DNA of 64,000 nt from Bacteroidota bacterium (GTDB taxonomy: Bacteria; Bacteroidota; Bacteroidia; Flavobacteriales_F; PHOS-HE28). Below the pieces are notes generated by a model. It saw only the letters and a list, made by a program, of their open reading frames with translations. It did no database searches and was not told the DNA's origin. A program made the translations under genes and the position numbers. The stretch is from assembly GCA_029573495.1 (NCBI GenBank), contig JAKQEI010000278.1, positions 16,115 through 80,114 on the forward strand, in the 5' to 3' direction. Shown here in pieces: positions 53,984-63,298 of the stretch (positions within the stretch are counted from its first letter, which is position 1; the number at the start of each line of letters is the position of its first letter).

Positions 53984-54403
53984 ATGACCATCGTACCCAC
54001 CGAGGCCGATACCCGCATCGCCACGTTGACATGCGCCCGGCCGGACCTGCTGGAGATCCGTTACAAGCCGGGAGTGCACTTCACCCCGGAAACCGTAGCC
54101 GAAGTGCAAGCCGCACGCCGCCGCATGATGGGTGACCGCAGTTACGCCACCTTCACGGTGATCCCGGCGGATGCGGACTTCACCCTGGAAACGATGCGTG
54201 AGGACCACGGCGATGGTGACCGGGGGCAAGGCCGCGTCCTGGCCTCGGCGATCGTGGTGCGATCCACCTTGATCGAACGGCTCACGCACGTTTACTTCAA
54301 GTATTACCCGCAGCTGCAACGCGTACTGATCACGGATGATGAGGTGGAGGCACGCGCGTGGATGACCGCGCAACTGGAGGAGATCAGCCGCATGGGAAGC
54401 TGA
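53984..54403 (+). CDS. Hypothetical protein, STAS-like family of Bacteroidota
   Basis: 139-residue soluble protein. Sequence order (DLLEIRYKPGVHFTPETVAEVQAAR, shown here in parts: LEIRYKPGVHFTPETV; GDRSYATFTVIPADADFTLE; LASAIVVRSTLIERLTHVYFKYY; EVEARAWMTAQLEEI) resembles the small SpoIIAA/STAS-like proteins common in Bacteroidota, which lack the phosphorylated Ser of classical anti-anti-sigma factors. Function unknown. ATG 53984 follows TATCTTAA, a weak -7 candidate. Its stop lies 13 bases from the convergent mlaD. Confidence 0.68.
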   Translation: MTIVPTEADTRIATLTCARPDLLEIRYKPGVHFTPETVAEVQAARRRMMGDRSYATFTVIPADADFTLETMREDHGDGDRGQGRVLASAIVVRSTLIERLTHVYFKYYPQLQRVLITDDEVEARAWMTAQLEEISRMGS

Positions 54404-54416
54404 GGGACGGCCTACC

Positions 54417-55382
54417 TCACTCCTTGCGCTCGCGGTCGCGTTCCTTGAAGTACTTCCGGAAGAACCAGTTCCGTTGCAAGGCCTTGAGGTCCTCCTCCAG
54501 GGTGGCACTGCTGCGTTGCAACTGATCCAGGGTATTGCGCAGGTCCTCGGCCACCACGGTATCGCGGGTGAGGGCATAGGCCGTGCCGCCGGGCGCGTTC
54601 AAGCCGCGTGCGAAGCGGTCCACCTCCATCGATGCGTGTCCCAGACTGTCCGCCAGCAGTTGCATGGTGCCCAGCCAGGTACGCACCTGTTGCTCCGCCG
54701 CAGGATCGCCCACGAGCATACCCAGGGCGCCGCGTCCATCGCGCACATCGGTCAGCAGCGCATCCACCCCGGCCGAAGCGGAACGCACATGTCCGGCCGC
54801 GCGCTCGAGCTCCGAGAGGGAACCCCGGACCTGACGGGCCAGTGCGGTGTCGGCAAGGAGAGAGACGAGGTTGCCGGGCTTGTTCAGTCGATCGCTCAAC
54901 GCACGCAGGTCCTCGGTGATCGCCAGCATGTTCATGTTGGTGCGGTCCAGGGTGCGCATCATCTGGTCCGTGTCCAGCGGCAGAGAGCTTCGGAGCCGTG
55001 CTCCTTCGGCGACGGGCTTGCCCGTGCCCTCCCCCGGACCGATGTTCACCAGCTTGTTGCCCATGAGGCCATCGGTGCCCAGGCTCGCGATCGCATTGTC
55101 CAGGATGTGGCCGGCATCAGCGGTGCGCACGGCCATGGTCACGAGCACGGTGGTGTCGTTGAGGATGCTGATGGCCGACACGGTGCCCACGTTGATGCCG
55201 GCATAGCGCACATTGTTGCCACGCCGCAAGCCGCCCACCTGCTCGAAGGTGGTGTTGATGGTAACGGTGGAGCTGAACAGGGATCGCTTGCTACCGAGCA
55301 GGTAGAGGCCGATGACGAGCACCGCGGTGCCCGCCAGCACGAAAAGACCCAGTTTCACCGATCCGCCCTTGTCCGCTGCCAT
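54417..55382 (-). CDS. mlaD: MlaD family (MCE domain) lipid-binding protein
   Basis: 321-residue periplasmic substrate-binding protein of an Mla-type phospholipid transporter. One N-terminal transmembrane anchor (about residues 8-27, KLGLFVLAGTAVLVIGLYLL), then the MCE domain (about 37-115; FEQVGGLRRGNNVRYAGINVG), then a long helical tail (about 130-310). It is the third gene of mlaE-mlaF-mlaD, 51 bases after mlaF. The tail is longer than in E. coli MlaD, as usual in Bacteroidota. Confidence 0.93.
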   Translation of the reverse strand: MAADKGGSVKLGLFVLAGTAVLVIGLYLLGSKRSLFSSTVTINTTFEQVGGLRRGNNVRYAGINVGTVSAISILNDTTVLVTMAVRTADAGHILDNAIASLGTDGLMGNKLVNIGPGEGTGKPVAEGARLRSSLPLDTDQMMRTLDRTNMNMLAITEDLRALSDRLNKPGNLVSLLADTALARQVRGSLSELERAAGHVRSASAGVDALLTDVRDGRGALGMLVGDPAAEQQVRTWLGTMQLLADSLGHASMEVDRFARGLNAPGGTAYALTRDTVVAEDLRNTLDQLQRSSATLEEDLKALQRNWFFRKYFKERDRERKE

Positions 55383-55433
55383 TCGGGTAAGATAGTATCG
55401 TGTTCGTATCGCATTCCCAGGGTGCCGCTGTGA

Positions 55434-56198
55434 TCACATGAAGATGAAGAACTGCTTGACGATGGGATCATCGGAAGCCATCAGCTGCTCGTAGCTCCCT
55501 TCGATGTGGTTGCGGCCCTCGTAGAGCACGGCCACCCGGTTCGCGGCCAGCTTCGCCACGTTGAGGTCGTGGGAGATGATGATGGACGAGGTGTTGTAGG
55601 TGCGCTGCAGTTCGAGGATCAGCTCCACGATCTCCTTTCCGGTGATCGGGTCCAGGCCGGTGGTGGGCTCGTCGTAGAGCACGATCTCCGGCTTCAGGAT
55701 CAAGGTGCGCGCCAGGCCGATGCGCCGTTTCATGCCGCCGGAGAGCTCGGAGGGGTACATGGCGCGGGTGTGTGCAAGGCCCACCGCCGTCAGCACCTCC
55801 TCCACGAGGGCATCGCGTTCGGCGCGCGTGGTGGCCACCCAATGGCGGCGGAGCGGGAACTCCAGGTTCTCCTGCACCGTCATGGAATCGTAGAGGGCGC
55901 TGCTCTGGAAGAGGAAGCCGATCTTCACCCGCAACTGGTCCAGTTCCTCCTGATCGAGGCTGAGGATGTCGCGACCGAGCACTTCGATGCTTCCCGCATC
56001 GGGCATGAGCAGGCGCACCACGCATTTGATCAGCACGCTCTTGCCGGAGCCGGACTTGCCCAGCACCATCACGTTCTCGCCGCGGAACACATCAAGGTCG
56101 AAACCGCGCAACACCTCGTGTTCGCCGAAGGCCTTATGCAAGCCACGGATGGCGATCACGCGCTCCGGTCCACTGCCTGGCGCTTGCGTTCCGGTCAT
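55434..56198 (-). CDS. mlaF: MlaF family ABC ATPase
   Basis: 254-residue ATP-binding subunit of the Mla phospholipid transporter. Walker A GKSGSGKSVLIKC (about residue 52-64), Q-loop FLFQSSALYDSMTVQENL, signature ELSGGMKRRIGLARTL, Walker B EIVLYDEPTTGLDPITG, and the switch His in IIISHD. The Ser-rich P-loop and the SALYDSMTV Q-loop are typical of MlaF/MkL. The ATG shares one base with the mlaE stop (TGATG), so the two are coupled. Confidence 0.95.
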   Translation of the reverse strand: MTGTQAPGSGPERVIAIRGLHKAFGEHEVLRGFDLDVFRGENVMVLGKSGSGKSVLIKCVVRLLMPDAGSIEVLGRDILSLDQEELDQLRVKIGFLFQSSALYDSMTVQENLEFPLRRHWVATTRAERDALVEEVLTAVGLAHTRAMYPSELSGGMKRRIGLARTLILKPEIVLYDEPTTGLDPITGKEIVELILELQRTYNTSSIIISHDLNVAKLAANRVAVLYEGRNHIEGSYEQLMASDDPIVKQFFIFM

Positions 56199-56968
56199 CA
56201 GTTGTAGCCGAGGATGTCCGTGACCTGCACGGCCACGAGGTCCATGATGAAGATGAGCAGGGAGGCCACCACCACGGAGGAGTGCGCCGAACGTCCCACG
56301 CCTTCGGTGCCCTTCTGCGTGGTGAAGCCCTTGTAGCAGCCCACGATGCCGATGGCGAAGCCGAAGAAGTAGCTCTTGATGAAGGAGGGCAGGAAGTCGC
56401 TGAACTCAAGCGAATCGAAGACCTGCTGGATGAAGAGGTGCCAGGACACCACATCCTTCAGGTTCACGCCCACCCAGCAGGCCCAGATGGCGATACCCTC
56501 CGCCAGCACCACCAGGATGGGGAGCATGAGCGTGGTGCTCCACACACGCGTGACCACGAGGTAGCGGAAGGGGTTGGTGCCGCTCACCTCCATGGCATCG
56601 ATCTGCTCGGTCACCTTCATGCTGCCCAGCTCGGCGCCGAGGCTGCTGCCCACCTTGCCCGCGCAGATCAGGGCAGTGATCACCGGGGCGATCTCGCGCA
56701 CCACGCTGATGGCCACCATGGCCGGGAGCATGGCCTCCGCGCCGAAGCGCGCCAGGGTGGGCCGGCTCTGCACCGTGAGCACCAGGCCCATGATGAAGGC
56801 GGTGACGGCCACCAGCGGCAGGGAGCGGTAGCCGTTCAAAAGGCATTGGCGCAGCAGCTCGCTCCACTCGAAGCGGGCGTGGAAGGCGTTGCGGAAGAAG
56901 CGCAGGGCGAAGCCGGTGAGCTCCCCCGTCACTTCCACGAAGGAGCGGAATGGACCGCGCGCTGCCAT
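56198..56968 (-). CDS. mlaE: MlaE family permease
   Basis: 256-residue inner-membrane permease of the MlaFED phospholipid transporter, with five to six helices. Family blocks: FIMGLVLTVQSRPTLARFGAE, the long VVREIAPVITALICAGKVGSSLGAELGSMKV, quoted here in part as VVREIAPVITALICAGKVGS, and TEQIDAMEVSGTNPFRYLV. The late EGVGRSAHSSVVVASLLIF is also typical. First gene of the operon; TACCTTGG lies four bases before the ATG, so the transcript may be nearly leaderless. Confidence 0.95.
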   Translation of the reverse strand: MAARGPFRSFVEVTGELTGFALRFFRNAFHARFEWSELLRQCLLNGYRSLPLVAVTAFIMGLVLTVQSRPTLARFGAEAMLPAMVAISVVREIAPVITALICAGKVGSSLGAELGSMKVTEQIDAMEVSGTNPFRYLVVTRVWSTTLMLPILVVLAEGIAIWACWVGVNLKDVVSWHLFIQQVFDSLEFSDFLPSFIKSYFFGFAIGIVGCYKGFTTQKGTEGVGRSAHSSVVVASLLIFIMDLVAVQVTDILGYN

Positions 56969-57034
56969 GTGACCAAGGTAGCCGCCTTACGGATCGCGGC
57001 ATCATCTTCGCAGCGTAGGACCGGTCTCAAACTC

Positions 57035-57457
57035 ATGATGCGTCTGCTCCTTGCCTTATCGTTCCTCTTCACCCTGGTGGGCTTCTGCCACGCACAGGAG
57101 GAGAACGCACTTCCAACGGTGGAGCGACCCAGCCGCTGGGACACGGCACCGCGCTTTCCCGGTGGTGCCATGGCCTGGCGCCAATACGTGGAGGATAGCG
57201 TGCGCACCCCCGCCGGTGGCTGGCCTGCGGGTCGGAGCGGTCATGTGTTGGCCGAGGTCGGATTCGACAGCCTTGGACGGGTCACTGCGGTGCGCATCGT
57301 GAACGGCGTACCCGGTGCGGCGGTGATGGCCCGGGAAACAGAGCGCCTACTATGGGCCATGCCCGCTTGGGAGCCGGCGACCAAGGATGGGAGACCCGTA
57401 CCCGCCGAAGTACCGCTCTCCGTTCCCTTTCCACCGCGCTGGCGGAGGATCCGCTAA
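57035..57457 (+). CDS. Exported TonB C-terminal-domain-like protein
   Basis: 140 residues. Signal peptide from ATG 57035 (MMRLLLALSFLFTLVGFCHA). The rest is a TonB C-terminal-type fold (about residues 45-135): WRQYVEDSVRTP, GHVLAEVGFDSLGRVTAVRI, and the usual ETERLLWAMPAWEPATKDG before the final strand. It lacks the Pro-rich spacer and cytoplasmic anchor of true TonB, so energy transduction is unlikely; stand-alone TonB-C domains of this kind are common in Bacteroidota. Divergent from mlaE; the SRPBCC gene follows in the same direction. Confidence 0.82.
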   Translation: MMRLLLALSFLFTLVGFCHAQEENALPTVERPSRWDTAPRFPGGAMAWRQYVEDSVRTPAGGWPAGRSGHVLAEVGFDSLGRVTAVRIVNGVPGAAVMARETERLLWAMPAWEPATKDGRPVPAEVPLSVPFPPRWRRIR

Positions 57458-57523
57458 GATCCCCGCAATGGGGTCCTTCCCATTTCCTGCAAGGCGCGAA
57501 CTTCGCGGAAGGAACCCTTTGTC

Positions 57524-57967
57524 ATGAAGATCCCCGTGAACGAGCAGGCACCCGTGCGTGCGCGCGGAAGCATCCTGGTGCACGCCCCGGTGGAAACGGT
57601 GTGGAAGGTCCTGACGGACATCGATGCGTGGCCCGGCTGGCAGCAGGCGGTGACCGCAGCGAAGCTCGAAGGGCCTGCTGAAGAAGGCAGCGTATTCCGG
57701 TGGAAGGCTGGCGGCCTGCGCTTCACCTCGCGGATCCATACGGCGGAGGCCATGACTCGCTTCGGCTGGACGGGACGGACCATCGGCGCCAGCGCGATCC
57801 ACAACTGGCGCTTCGAGCCGCGCGACGGCGGCACAGTGGTGCTGGTGGAGGAAAGCCTGCAGGGCTTCTTCCCCACGCTGTTCCGACCCACCTTCCAACG
57901 GCAGCTGGAAGCGGGGATCCGCACCAGCCTGGCGGAGTTGAAGCAGGCTGCGGAGCAGCGCGGTTGA
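57524..57967 (+). CDS. SRPBCC (START-like) family protein
   Basis: 147-residue soluble protein with a START/Bet v1-like fold: early strand SILVHAPVETVWKVLTDIDAWPGW, quoted in part as VHAPVETVWKVLTDIDAWP, a middle EGSVFRWKAGGLRFTSRI, and a long C-terminal helix (FQRQLEAGIRTSLAELKQAA). The fold binds hydrophobic ligands; the ligand is unknown. Close to polyketide cyclase-type SRPBCC proteins. It stands 66 bases after the TonB-C-like gene and is convergent with the antiporter gene. Confidence 0.88.
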   Translation: MKIPVNEQAPVRARGSILVHAPVETVWKVLTDIDAWPGWQQAVTAAKLEGPAEEGSVFRWKAGGLRFTSRIHTAEAMTRFGWTGRTIGASAIHNWRFEPRDGGTVVLVEESLQGFFPTLFRPTFQRQLEAGIRTSLAELKQAAEQRG

Positions 57968-58038
57968 GGGCGCGTGCGTGGTCTGGTCGGTCCCGCATGC
58001 GGTGACGGGTCATGCGCAGCGTCCGGATCAGTGGCTGA

Positions 58039-59028
58039 TCACGCGATGCGATAGAGCACGACCAGGTTGATGACGTAGACCACCAGGATCAGGAAGGTAT
58101 CCCAGGCCAGTAGAAAGCGCTTTGGCGCCATCCGGAAACTGAGCCCGACGATCACGATGGCGCTCATGATGATGGTGCTGAAGACCGAGACGAGGTGCAC
58201 GTTGGAGGCATCCTTCAGCAGGAAACCTTCGCGATAGACCATGTCATCGATCGCGAGGATGACGATGTTGAAGAGGTTGCTGCCTAGCAGGCTGGACACG
58301 GCCATATCCACCGCACCCAGGCGCAAGGCCGCCATGGACACGGCGATCTCCGGCAGTGAAGTGGAGGTGGCGAGCAACAGGGTGCCCACGAAGGAGGCCT
58401 TGAGCCCCGTGGCCGCCATGATCCCTTCGGCGAAGCCGGGCAGGAAGAGGGCCGCTGTGATGACCACCAGGGCATGCAGCCCGTACCAGAGGAAGAGCTT
58501 CCTCAGCTCCCCGGGGGCAGACCCTTTGTCCTGCGCTGCATCCGCCCCTGGCTCCCCTGCGTACTGGCGATGCATCATGCGCATGGCCATGATGTACACG
58601 CCCACGAACACGAGGCTGAGCACACCCACCCAGCCCATCACCGGCATCTGCCTGGGCAGGAAGAGCCCGAAGCCCACCAATGCGAGCAGGACGATGCCCA
58701 ACGCTGCGATGAGCACGTGCTTGGGTGCGACGGTGTGGAACAGCCCCGGTCCCTTGTGGAAGGCATCGAGCACCGAGAGGATCAGCAGGTTGAAGACACA
58801 ACTACCGAGCACGTCGCCCACGGCCAGGTCCGCATTGCCCTGGATGCCGGCCGAACCGATGCCCACGAACAGCTCGGGCAGGGAGCTCACGGTGGCCAGG
58901 AGGATCAGACCGAGCCATGCACGACCCACACCGGTGACCTCGGCGATCCGGTCCCCGTAGTGCGAAAGGCGCGAGCCACTGAAGAAGATCAGTGCCGCAC
59001 AGAGCGTGAACCAGATGGCATCGGTCAT
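58039..59028 (-). CDS. Calcium/sodium antiporter, CaCA family
   Basis: 329-residue inner-membrane exchanger with about ten helices and the two inverted alpha repeats of the CaCA superfamily: SSLPELFVGIGSA...GDVLGSCVFNLL in the first half, and TSTSLPEIAVSMAALRLGA followed by SSLLGSNLFNIVIL in the second. The repeated S-x-PE and G(S/N)-x-FN motifs form the cation sites. The central loop (about 140-160) is cytoplasmic and charged. Resembles the YrbG type; exports Ca2+ in exchange for Na+ or H+ (family knowledge). Confidence 0.9.
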   Translation of the reverse strand: MTDAIWFTLCAALIFFSGSRLSHYGDRIAEVTGVGRAWLGLILLATVSSLPELFVGIGSAGIQGNADLAVGDVLGSCVFNLLILSVLDAFHKGPGLFHTVAPKHVLIAALGIVLLALVGFGLFLPRQMPVMGWVGVLSLVFVGVYIMAMRMMHRQYAGEPGADAAQDKGSAPGELRKLFLWYGLHALVVITAALFLPGFAEGIMAATGLKASFVGTLLLATSTSLPEIAVSMAALRLGAVDMAVSSLLGSNLFNIVILAIDDMVYREGFLLKDASNVHLVSVFSTIIMSAIVIVGLSFRMAPKRFLLAWDTFLILVVYVINLVVLYRIA

Positions 59029-59108
59029 GGCGGGTGGTGCGTGTAGGTGGGACGAAGTTCTTGAACTGGGGTGGTGATCGGTTCGCGATCCTTACGCCAC
59101 CTCATTCC

Positions 59109-60224
59109 CTACCCCGCCACGCGCAAGGCCGGCTCCACCGCCACCAGCGCCCGGATGCGCGGATGCATCACCGCGAAGAAGAGCGGCGGCAGCAGGCTCA
59201 GCAGCATGGTGCCCGGATAGCCGGTGGGCAGTTGCGGCGCGCGCTCCACGCTGCGCAGGACCTGGTAGGGGCGGCTCGCCTTCCAATGGTGATCGCTGTG
59301 GCGCGTGAGCTCGAAGAGGGTGAAGCGCCCGAGGCGGTGATCGCTGTTCCAGGAATGCACGTGCTGCACCCGCTGGTACTGGCCCTGCTCCCCGCGGATG
59401 CGCCGCAAGCCATAGTGCTCAATGTAGTTCACCGTCTCCAGCAAGAGGATGCCGATGAGCGCGGCGGCCAGGAAAGCGAGCAGCACGAAGCCCCCGAAGA
59501 AGAGGCCGATGGCCGCCAGCAAGGCCCCCTGCCACAGCAGCGCGTGGATCATCTCGTTGCGCAGGCCATAGGGCGCATGGCCCGCCTTGCGCAAACGTTC
59601 CGCTTCGATGTGCCAGGCGCTGAGGAAGCTGAAGACGATGCTGCGCAGCCAGAATGCGTAGACCCATTCGCCGTAGCGCGCGCTGGCCGGATCCTCGGGG
59701 GTGGCCACGCGGCGGTGGTGGCCGCGGTTGTGCTCGATGATGAAGTGCATGTAGAGGCTGGTGAGCAGCAGCGCCCGCGCGAGGTCGCGTTCCCAGCGCT
59801 TGGGGCGGTGGCCCAGCTCGTGCGCCACGTTGATGCCGTAGATGCCGCAGAGGATGCCCATGCTGGCGATGCGCCCGGCCACCTCGTAGCCGCTGAGGCC
59901 CGGCTCGTTCACCTGGAACAGGAAGAGGATGAGGATGCTCCATTGCAGCGGCACCAGCACGTAGAGCAGCGCATCGAAGAGTGGATCGTCCAGCGCGGCC
60001 TGCTCCTCCTCCTCGCTCAGGTTGTCCGCCGGATGTGGCAGCAGCACCTCCAGCAAGGGCACCAGCACGAAGGCATGCAGGGGCAGCGCCCAGGTCCATA
60101 CGCCGTAGCTCAGCAGCCCCACCACGCCCCAGAAGGGTGCCATGAAGGTGACCAGGTAGCGCAGGGCGCGCAGCCTGATGTGTTGGCGCACGGCGGAGTC
60201 GTGGAGATGGATGGCCGATGCCAT
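59109..60224 (-). CDS. AlkB-type membrane alkane/fatty-acyl hydroxylase
   Basis: 371-residue integral-membrane di-iron hydroxylase of the alkane 1-monooxygenase family. The His-box motifs are complete: HELGH (135-139), EHNRGHH (164-170), HSDHH (309-313), with the AlkB-type NYIEHYGL box shortly before the last. About six transmembrane helices. It oxidises terminal methyl groups of alkanes or related chains; the substrate cannot be fixed from sequence. No rubredoxin gene is nearby. ATG 60224 starts six bases after a TAATTTTG promoter element, which rules out longer starts. Confidence 0.9.
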   Translation of the reverse strand: MASAIHLHDSAVRQHIRLRALRYLVTFMAPFWGVVGLLSYGVWTWALPLHAFVLVPLLEVLLPHPADNLSEEEEQAALDDPLFDALLYVLVPLQWSILILFLFQVNEPGLSGYEVAGRIASMGILCGIYGINVAHELGHRPKRWERDLARALLLTSLYMHFIIEHNRGHHRRVATPEDPASARYGEWVYAFWLRSIVFSFLSAWHIEAERLRKAGHAPYGLRNEMIHALLWQGALLAAIGLFFGGFVLLAFLAAALIGILLLETVNYIEHYGLRRIRGEQGQYQRVQHVHSWNSDHRLGRFTLFELTRHSDHHWKASRPYQVLRSVERAPQLPTGYPGTMLLSLLPPLFFAVMHPRIRALVAVEPALRVAG

Positions 60225-60229
60225 TGTTC

Positions 60230-60257
60230 CAAAATTAGTTGGAAGCTGTATGCCCAA
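60230..60257 (-). promoter_or_regulatory. Promoter of the AlkB-type hydroxylase gene
   Basis: Minus-strand TTG (60255-60257), 17-base spacer, TAATTTTG (60230-60237), an exact -7 consensus. The ATG begins six bases downstream, implying a leaderless or nearly leaderless mRNA. Confidence 0.6.
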
Positions 60258-60283
60258 TTCCCACGGAGCGAAGGTCCACGCCA

Positions 60284-61591
60284 TCACTCCCTGACCACTC
60301 TTGTCCGCAAGGGGCCTTCACCGGGTGCTGCGAACACTTCGATCCCATGCGCGCCTCGTGGCACGGAACGCAGATCCAGGTGCAGCAGCTCCCCTTGGAA
60401 GGTGCCGCTGAGGAGCGAACGACCCAGCGCATCGCGGAGGATGTAGTGGCCACCACGTCCATGCGGGACAAGGACCGTGCATGCGTTGGTGGCAGGGTTG
60501 GGCCATAGTGCCAGCCGCGTAACGCTGCGTTCTACCATGCCCACATCACCCGGGCTCAGGAGCCAGACGTTGTCCAGCACGCGCTGCGCGGTGCCGATGC
60601 CACCGGCGATCACGAAGCTGCCGTTGTCCAGTTCACCCGCACCGCGCAGGTCCATCACGGCCGGCACGGTGGTGCCCGCCGCCTCCATGGTGGTCCCGTT
60701 CCAGCGTTGCATGGTGGTGGTCGGCGCCACCACCCCGCTGCCGTTGTAGGCCACCGCATCGTAGTTGTAGCTCACCGCCGAACCGCCCAGCCACAGCGGC
60801 GCATCGTTGTAGGCCACGCAGGCCGCGCGGTAGCGCGGGCCCAGACCACCCGTGACAGCGGGCAGCCAGGTGATGCTCGTGGGCGCGAGCGGATCGATGT
60901 GCCCGATGCGCAGGCGGTCCTGTGCCGGGAAACTGCCGCCCATGGAGGCGCCGCCGAAGTAGTAGATGGTATCGCCGATGATGGTGCCGCTGGCGCCGAA
61001 GGCCTTGTACTGGTTGGTGTTCGGCACGGGCGTGGCGGCGCTCCACTGATCATGGGCGGGATCATACACCTGCACGTTCGGCACATTGGCCGTGTTGCTC
61101 CAGCCGGTGATCACGTAGATCAAACTATCGCGCCATACGGCCTGCACCTGATCATCGATGGGCACGGGAACGGCGGCGCCATCGGGCAGCCAGGTGTTGC
61201 TGGTCAGGTCCAGCCGGTGCACCCGGTCGCTGCTGCGCTCATAGGGCGGGCCGTTGAACACGTGGTAGCCACCGATCACGTAGGCCGTGTCCCCCACCAC
61301 GCTCGCGGCCGCTGCGATCTTGCCCAGCGTGTCCGGGAGGTCCGGCAGGAGCCACCAGGTGTCCGCATCCACGGCATAGCGGAAGGCCTGCTGGTGGATG
61401 TGTGCGGCGCCCAGCCCGGTGGTGATGCCGCCGAACACGTACACCTGCTGCTGGCCGTTCACCTGCGCCGCGCACACGGCGGCATTGGCGGTGGGCAGCG
61501 GCAGCGGGGCCAGGGGCGTCCACGTGAACTGGGCCGCCAGGTGCGCCGCCTGCAGCAGGGAGAGGAAGAGGACCGTACGCCAGGTGAGCAT
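60284..61591 (-). CDS. Secreted kelch-repeat protein with T9SS-type C-terminus
   Basis: 435-residue exported protein. Signal peptide from ATG 61591 (MLTWRTVLFLSLLQAAHLAA). About six kelch repeats (VYVFGGITTGLG, AYVIGGYHVFNG, IYVITGWSNTAN, IYYFGGASMGGS and others) form a beta-propeller at about residues 25-350. The C-terminal 75 residues (LALWPNPATNACTVLV, then HYILRDALGRSLLSG, ending RTRVVRE) have the PNP and GR-turn features of a T9SS type A sorting domain. Surface or extracellular; ligand unknown. It is followed by the alkB-like gene but ends 60 bases before it with its own promoter between. Confidence 0.88.
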   Translation of the reverse strand: MLTWRTVLFLSLLQAAHLAAQFTWTPLAPLPLPTANAAVCAAQVNGQQQVYVFGGITTGLGAAHIHQQAFRYAVDADTWWLLPDLPDTLGKIAAAASVVGDTAYVIGGYHVFNGPPYERSSDRVHRLDLTSNTWLPDGAAVPVPIDDQVQAVWRDSLIYVITGWSNTANVPNVQVYDPAHDQWSAATPVPNTNQYKAFGASGTIIGDTIYYFGGASMGGSFPAQDRLRIGHIDPLAPTSITWLPAVTGGLGPRYRAACVAYNDAPLWLGGSAVSYNYDAVAYNGSGVVAPTTTMQRWNGTTMEAAGTTVPAVMDLRGAGELDNGSFVIAGGIGTAQRVLDNVWLLSPGDVGMVERSVTRLALWPNPATNACTVLVPHGRGGHYILRDALGRSLLSGTFQGELLHLDLRSVPRGAHGIEVFAAPGEGPLRTRVVRE

Positions 61592-61795
61592 GGGACCAAG
61601 TTCGGCATTGGAGGCGCGCTTTTGCGCAGGACCAGGGATGCTGACCGTGACCATCTGAACAGTGCAGGCTGAACCATGGTCGGTGCATGCACCACGAACG
61701 GTCCTTTGACCCACCTTCAATTGGACCAAGGATGCATCCTATCTTGGCGAGTGAGCGTCCTGTTGCCCACCCCCTCACCACCCATTCCGCCAACC

Positions 61796-63298
61796 ATGCC
61801 TCGCCTCTCCGCCATCGGTCCGCTGCTCCTTGCCATGTGGCCACCATTCGCCATGACCAGCATGGCCCAATCCACCTTGTACCATTTGAACAACACGGGG
61901 GAATGGGGCTTGACCGATCCTGATATCCTGCCGCTGAGCGATGGTGGTTTGTTGCTCTATGATGGATGGACCATGGCACGGACGAACAGTTCTGGCGCGC
62001 TTGTGTGGGCCAGGAACTATGATGCAGGCTCGGAGACCGTTCTCATCGATCAGGTGTTCGAGAACGGGAACAGCGAACTGATCGTCGCCATCGGCATGGT
62101 ATCGCCTCCCCTTACCAATGATGTGGGCTGGATGCGAACGAATGCCTCCGGAACTCCCATCGAAGCGAAGCTTTGGGCGAACCCACCGCACACCTCGAAC
62201 CTCGGGATGATGGCACTGCATCCCAGCGGCGAATGGTCCTATTTCATCCAATCCCAGGACTTGGAAGGAGCCGAAAGCACGCAGTTCCGTTTCGGCAGTG
62301 ATGGTTCCCTGCTCTACGGCGTGGGTGGTGTGGAAGAACCGATCTTCTCGAGTATCCACGCCTTGCGCGCGCACGGCGATGAGTCCTACTTGATGAACCC
62401 CTTCGGGATCACGAAGTTCAGTTCGACCGGAACACCGCTCTGGCACTCGGGGTACATCGGGCAAGGTGTGGGCTTCGTCGGCATGGAGAGTATCCATCCC
62501 ATGCCCGAGGGGGTCTACTTCGCGTTCGATGACGGCCGGCCCGGGTACGGCTTCATGACCCATGATGGCACGGTGCAATGGTTGAAGGACATTGAAGGAG
62601 CGGATGCCTTGTTGCAGACCGATCCGAGCATCCTTCACACCGATATGGTCAAGCAAGGGGACCGCTATGTGATCTTCGCCGATGTCTCCGGGGAGGATGC
62701 CACCTACCTGTTCACCACGGACAGCCTCCACGCCCCTATCGTTGGACGGAAGACCGACATGCAACACGAGCCCAGAACCATCGCCACGACCGCGGGTGCC
62801 GGCATGGCCATGAGTTACGCCGCAAGCGATGCTTCCACCACGGTCAGTTTGCTGGTGACCGGACCTGACCTCGATGCGGGATCGTGTTTTGAGGAAGTGC
62901 CTTTCACCGTGAACGACCTGCCCATCAACGTGACCCCCTGGTTCACGGATGTCTACACCCCCATCACCTCCACCTGGAGCAACCTGGCGGTGACCAGTAC
63001 GCTGGTATCGGCCACCACCGCACCTGTTTGCAGCGCCGTGGGCATGGATGAGCCGTCCACGCTTACTCCGGTGGTCTTCCCGAATCCCGCATCGGATCAT
63101 ATGGTGGTGGGCGGGGTAGGTGACGGCATGCGCTACCGCCTGCACGATGCGACCGGACGCTTGGTGCGGCATGGGACATGGAAAGGAGACCGGGCCAGCT
63201 TGAACGTGGCGGACCTCGTTGAAGGCGCTTATCAACTCACCGTGCAGGACATGCAAGGGCGGATGATGCGGTCGGTGACCATGATGGTCATGCGCTAA
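61796..63298 (+). CDS. Secreted T9SS cargo protein of unknown function
   Basis: 500-residue exported protein. ATG 61796 gives a signal peptide (MPRLSAIGPLLLAMWPPFAM). The body has weak propeller-like repeats (LPLSDGGLLLYDGWTMARTN and similar) and no catalytic motif that I recognise. The last 75 residues are a T9SS type A sorting domain (VVFPNPASDHMVVGG, YRLHDATGRLVRHGTW, ADLVEGAYQLTVQD). TATCTTGG about 55 bases upstream is a near match to a -7 element. It is divergent from the kelch protein gene. Confidence 0.85.
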   Translation: MPRLSAIGPLLLAMWPPFAMTSMAQSTLYHLNNTGEWGLTDPDILPLSDGGLLLYDGWTMARTNSSGALVWARNYDAGSETVLIDQVFENGNSELIVAIGMVSPPLTNDVGWMRTNASGTPIEAKLWANPPHTSNLGMMALHPSGEWSYFIQSQDLEGAESTQFRFGSDGSLLYGVGGVEEPIFSSIHALRAHGDESYLMNPFGITKFSSTGTPLWHSGYIGQGVGFVGMESIHPMPEGVYFAFDDGRPGYGFMTHDGTVQWLKDIEGADALLQTDPSILHTDMVKQGDRYVIFADVSGEDATYLFTTDSLHAPIVGRKTDMQHEPRTIATTAGAGMAMSYAASDASTTVSLLVTGPDLDAGSCFEEVPFTVNDLPINVTPWFTDVYTPITSTWSNLAVTSTLVSATTAPVCSAVGMDEPSTLTPVVFPNPASDHMVVGGVGDGMRYRLHDATGRLVRHGTWKGDRASLNVADLVEGAYQLTVQDMQGRMMRSVTMMVMR

